Shown piece after piece: positions 61,787 through 64,000 of a stretch of 64,000 bases of DNA; the first letter of the stretch is position 1; each line of letters begins with the position of its first letter. Origin of the DNA: Telluribacter sp035998675 (GTDB lineage: Bacteria > Bacteroidota > Bacteroidia > Cytophagales > Spirosomataceae); contig NZ_DASYHI010000016.1 in the NCBI RefSeq assembly GCF_035998675.1, positions 135,406-199,405 on the forward strand, given 5' to 3'. The notes below the pieces were generated by a model, which did no database searches, was not told the origin of the DNA, and saw only the letters and a list, made by a program, of their open reading frames with translations. The position numbers and the translations under genes are program-made.

Positions 61787-62791
61787 CTATATTACCTGAA
61801 ATCCGTTCACATAAGGATCGTCTTCGTTCAGTATAATGTGGTTGTAGCCGTAAATAACCGCCCAGCCTTCAATACTGGGTACAATAGCCGGCGAACCCGC
61901 CAGATCGGTTTCCGCTTCGATTCGACCCACAAACTTGGACCCGATAATACTCTCATGTACGAATGCTTCGCCCGGCTTGAGCCTGCCCTGCGCATACCAC
62001 TGGGCCATACGGGCCGAAGTACCCGTACCACAGGGTGAACGGTCAATGGCTTTGTCTCCGTAAAAAACGGCATTCCGGGCGGTAGACCTCCCCTCTAGCG
62101 GCTCGCCGGTCCAGAGAACGTGGCTGAGGCCCTGAATGGAAGGATTTTCGGGGTGAACAAAAGTATGCCCCTTATTTATCAGTTCCCGAAGGCTCCTGGC
62201 CCAGGCTACCAGTTGCTCGGCTTTGTAGTGCTGCAGACCGGCAAAGTTGGGCTGTGGGTCAACAATAGCGTAGTAGTTTCCGCCGTAGGCCACATCCACG
62301 GTAAGCTCACCCAACTCCGGGCAAAGTACCTTTATTCCCTCGGCAGCCAGGTAAGACTTTATGTTAATAATCTTCACCGACTTTACTTTACTGCCCTCCT
62401 GGCGGTATTCGGCCGTCACCAGTCCGGCGGGTACCTCGAGTTTCAGTACACCCGGTTGCCGCGGCGTTACCAGGCCCTGCTCTATGGCTACTGTTACGGT
62501 ACCAATGGTACCGTGGCCGCACATGGGCAGGCAGCCCGAGGTTTCGATAAATAATACACCCACGTCATTGGCCGGGTCAACTGGTGGGTACAGGATACTG
62601 CCGGACATCATATCGTGCCCCCGGGGCTCAAACATCAGGCTTTTGCGTATCCAGTCATACTCCCGCAGAAAGTGGAGTCGCTTTTCACTCATGGAAAGAC
62701 CTTCCAGAGTTGGAATGGCCCCACCCGTGACCACCCGCACCGGATTGCCACAGGTGTGGGCGTCAATACAGAAAAAATGCTTGTCAGCCAT
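61787..62791 (-). CDS. 4-hydroxyproline epimerase (proline racemase family)
   Basis: The protein has 334 residues. Two catalytic cysteines are present: Cys91 in LPMCGHGTIG and Cys254 in SPCGTGTSARMA. A Cys pair supports an epimerase/racemase over the Thr-containing trans-3-hydroxyproline dehydratases. The start HFFCIDAHTCGNPVRVV also fits the 4-hydroxyproline 2-epimerase group. It converts trans-4-hydroxy-L-proline to cis-4-hydroxy-D-proline. The DHDPS-family gene ends 6 bases upstream on the same strand, so the two form an operon, and the matching dehydrogenase gene is 2.4 kb away. Confidence 0.88.
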   Translation of the reverse strand: MADKHFFCIDAHTCGNPVRVVTGGAIPTLEGLSMSEKRLHFLREYDWIRKSLMFEPRGHDMMSGSILYPPVDPANDVGVLFIETSGCLPMCGHGTIGTVTVAIEQGLVTPRQPGVLKLEVPAGLVTAEYRQEGSKVKSVKIINIKSYLAAEGIKVLCPELGELTVDVAYGGNYYAIVDPQPNFAGLQHYKAEQLVAWARSLRELINKGHTFVHPENPSIQGLSHVLWTGEPLEGRSTARNAVFYGDKAIDRSPCGTGTSARMAQWYAQGRLKPGEAFVHESIIGSKFVGRIEAETDLAGSPAIVPSIEGWAVIYGYNHIILNEDDPYVNGFQVI

Positions 62792-62797
62792 GCTTTA

Positions 62798-63712
62798 TTA
62801 TAGAGACAGGTAATCGGGAAGTTCGGGACGGGCGGCTAAGCCATCCGTAATAATTTTTTCGACCCGGCTTCGCTCCTCCCCTACCAGCGGCAGGCGCGGA
62901 AGACGTACGTGCTCGGAGCCAATGCCGGTATGTACTTCAGCCAACTTGATGTACTGCACCAGCTTGGGATGCAGGTCCAGTTCCAGCAGGGGCAGGAACC
63001 AACGGTATATCCGGCGGGCTTCCTCCAGGCGACCGGCTTTTACCAACCTATAAATAGCCACGGTTTCGCGGGGGAAGGCACAAACCAGACCGGCTACCCA
63101 GCCGTCGGCCCCCATCAGCAATTCTTCCATGGCTAGGGTGTCCACACCGCATAATATTTTAAGACGGTCGCCAAAATGGTTGCGCAGCCGGGTTACGTTG
63201 GAAACATCGCGCGTCGACTCCTTCACCGCCTGAACGGAACTAAGCTGGAGTAGTTCGTCAAACATACCAATGGTTACCTCAATTTTATAATCAAACGGGT
63301 TGTTATAGATCATTATGGGAAGATCCGTTGCCTGGGCAATGGCCCGGAAGTACTCAGTGGTTTCGCGTTCGTCGGCTTTGTACCGCATGGGAGGCAATAC
63401 CATCAGTCCGCTGGCCCCCCAGGCAACCGCCTCTTCGGCGCGTCTAACGGCCTCTTTTGTAGCGCCCTCGGCAATATTAAGTACAACGGGTACCTTGTTT
63501 TCCAGCTGTTCAACGGCGCATTTCACCAGTTGCTCCTTTTCCGGGTTGGTCAGGGTACTGGCTTCCCCCAGAGAACCACCAATAATGACTCCGTCGACAC
63601 CTGCCTCCAGCTGGGCTTTAAGATTATGTTGAAACGTTGAGAGATCAAGTACTTCGTCCTGGGTGAACTTGGTGGTGAGAGCCGGGAAAACGCCTTGCCA
63701 GTTGAAAGACAT
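62798..63712 (-). CDS. DHDPS/NAL-family enzyme, probably pyrroline-4-hydroxy-2-carboxylate deaminase
   Basis: The start MSFNWQGVFPALTT at 63712 gives 304 residues; the open frame reaches 19 codons further without support. Family residues are Tyr136 (IMIYNNPFDY), the Schiff-base Lys164 (QAVKESTRD) and the GGSLGEASTL pyruvate-binding loop. DHDPS itself prefers GxTGE, and the S-L-G-E form occurs in other members. Next to the epimerase, the best guess is the hydroxyproline-pathway deaminase that yields alpha-ketoglutarate semialdehyde. The semialdehyde dehydrogenase is not in the window. A canonical DHDPS or aldolase role cannot be excluded. Confidence 0.8.
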   Translation of the reverse strand: MSFNWQGVFPALTTKFTQDEVLDLSTFQHNLKAQLEAGVDGVIIGGSLGEASTLTNPEKEQLVKCAVEQLENKVPVVLNIAEGATKEAVRRAEEAVAWGASGLMVLPPMRYKADERETTEYFRAIAQATDLPIMIYNNPFDYKIEVTIGMFDELLQLSSVQAVKESTRDVSNVTRLRNHFGDRLKILCGVDTLAMEELLMGADGWVAGLVCAFPRETVAIYRLVKAGRLEEARRIYRWFLPLLELDLHPKLVQYIKLAEVHTGIGSEHVRLPRLPLVGEERSRVEKIITDGLAARPELPDYLSL

Positions 63713-63896
63713 AGATAGCAGCAGGTTTGAAAAGTGAGTAAAAAGGGAAATAAACAAAGGAAGTCCCAAATTCCCAATTTTTTACCGAAGGTCTGCTTAT
63801 TATTATTAAGTAACTGTCAAAGTGAAGTACCCGTGGAGAAAAACGGAGAAGAAATAATACTAAGAATATGTTTTGGATTGAATAAAACCAATAAAA

Positions 63897-64000
63897 GGAG
63901 TCAGTCGTTAGCTTGTTGAATCTCACCTCAAACAAGCTAAATGAAAGAGAATTTCTCTGAAATGACTGACTCCTGCTGGCAATTTGTCGAAAAAATAATT
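63897..64000 (+). mobile_element. Left end of an insertion sequence (probable IS5 family), truncated by the window
   Basis: A transposase-like reading frame begins at 63941 and nested inverted repeats precede and span its start. GGAGTCAGTC (63897-63906) is complementary to GACTGACTCC (63964-63973), and TTAGCTTGTT (63908-63917) to AACAAGCTAA (63931-63940). The exact terminal repeat and target duplication need the other end, which is outside the window. No gene lies in 63713-63896. Confidence 0.65.
63941..64000 (+). CDS. IS5-like transposase, N-terminal fragment
   Basis: Twenty codons are visible, from ATG to the window end. Residues 8-20 read MTDSCWQFVEKII. The D-S-x-W-x-x-x-E pattern near the N-terminus is typical of IS5-family (IS4-like DDE) transposases. 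The start codon lies between the inner hairpin and the distal arm of the outer inverted repeat, so translation from read-through transcripts could be blocked. Confidence 0.6.
   Translation, partial: MKENFSEMTDSCWQFVEKII

Noticed and set aside
61697..62038. Plus-strand ORF of 113 codons across the end of the epimerase gene
   Set aside because: It starts at GTG, reads through a strong terminator and then lies antisense to the well-supported epimerase gene.

Overview
This window looks like chromosomal DNA from a Bacteroidota bacterium, most likely order Cytophagales (Spirosomataceae-like; inference from gene content only). Supporting signs are a type IX secretion/gliding operon (porP/sprF end, gldK, gldL, gldM, gldN) and a PorW/SprE-like lipoprotein, two SusC/SusD pairs, -7 boxes of the Bacteroidota form TAnnTTTG in front of several genes, and signal peptides followed by AQ or by lipobox cysteines. 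I see no rRNA, tRNA, CRISPR array or prophage. Coding density is high, and most gene ends carry clear hairpin-plus-T-run terminators.

Layout. 1-5.2 kb: the T9SS motor/ring genes. 5.3-8.3 kb (minus): glycerate kinase and uvrC. 8.4-13.0 kb (minus): a class A penicillin-binding protein and the PorW-like TPR lipoprotein. 13.1-16.5 kb: ATP synthase Fo and delta genes (atpZ, an AtpI-like membrane protein, atpB, atpE, atpF, atpH), closed by a terminator before any atpA/atpG. 16.7-20.3 kb: a short DnaG-like primase and a KtrA/KtrB potassium uptake pair. 20.3-34.0 kb: mostly single housekeeping or secreted genes (class A beta-lactamase-like protein, GNAT acetyltransferases, GH5-like hydrolase, acyl-ACP desaturase, PlsC acyltransferase, zinc metalloprotease, TolC-like protein, amidohydrolase, M48 peptidase).

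34.2-37.1 kb (minus) is the most interesting regulatory region. It is the metX-metY direct-sulfhydrylation operon, with a promoter, an S-box (SAM-I type) riboswitch core, then a 36-residue leader ORF ending in ...RCCMPC and, 5 nt after its stop, a rho-independent terminator just before metY. This arrangement looks like a SAM riboswitch in tandem with a ribosome-dependent Cys/Met attenuator.

37.2-41.9 kb: a DUF721 protein, a KirBac channel, an S66 LD-carboxypeptidase, an SDR oxidoreductase and a secreted M20 amidohydrolase. 42.5-52.8 kb: two SusC/SusD sets, the first with a small extra lipoprotein. The gaps before each set contain short minus-strand coding remnants. 52.9-57.3 kb: an RND efflux pump pair. 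57.3-58.1 kb: an ICMT-like membrane methyltransferase.

58.1-63.7 kb: a probable trans-4-hydroxy-L-proline catabolic cluster (D-amino-acid/hydroxyproline dehydrogenase, 4-hydroxyproline epimerase, DHDPS-family deaminase) around a two-component system and a likely independent small RNA gene. The last ~100 bases are the left end of an insertion sequence, probably IS5 family. Its transposase start codon lies inside nested inverted repeats.
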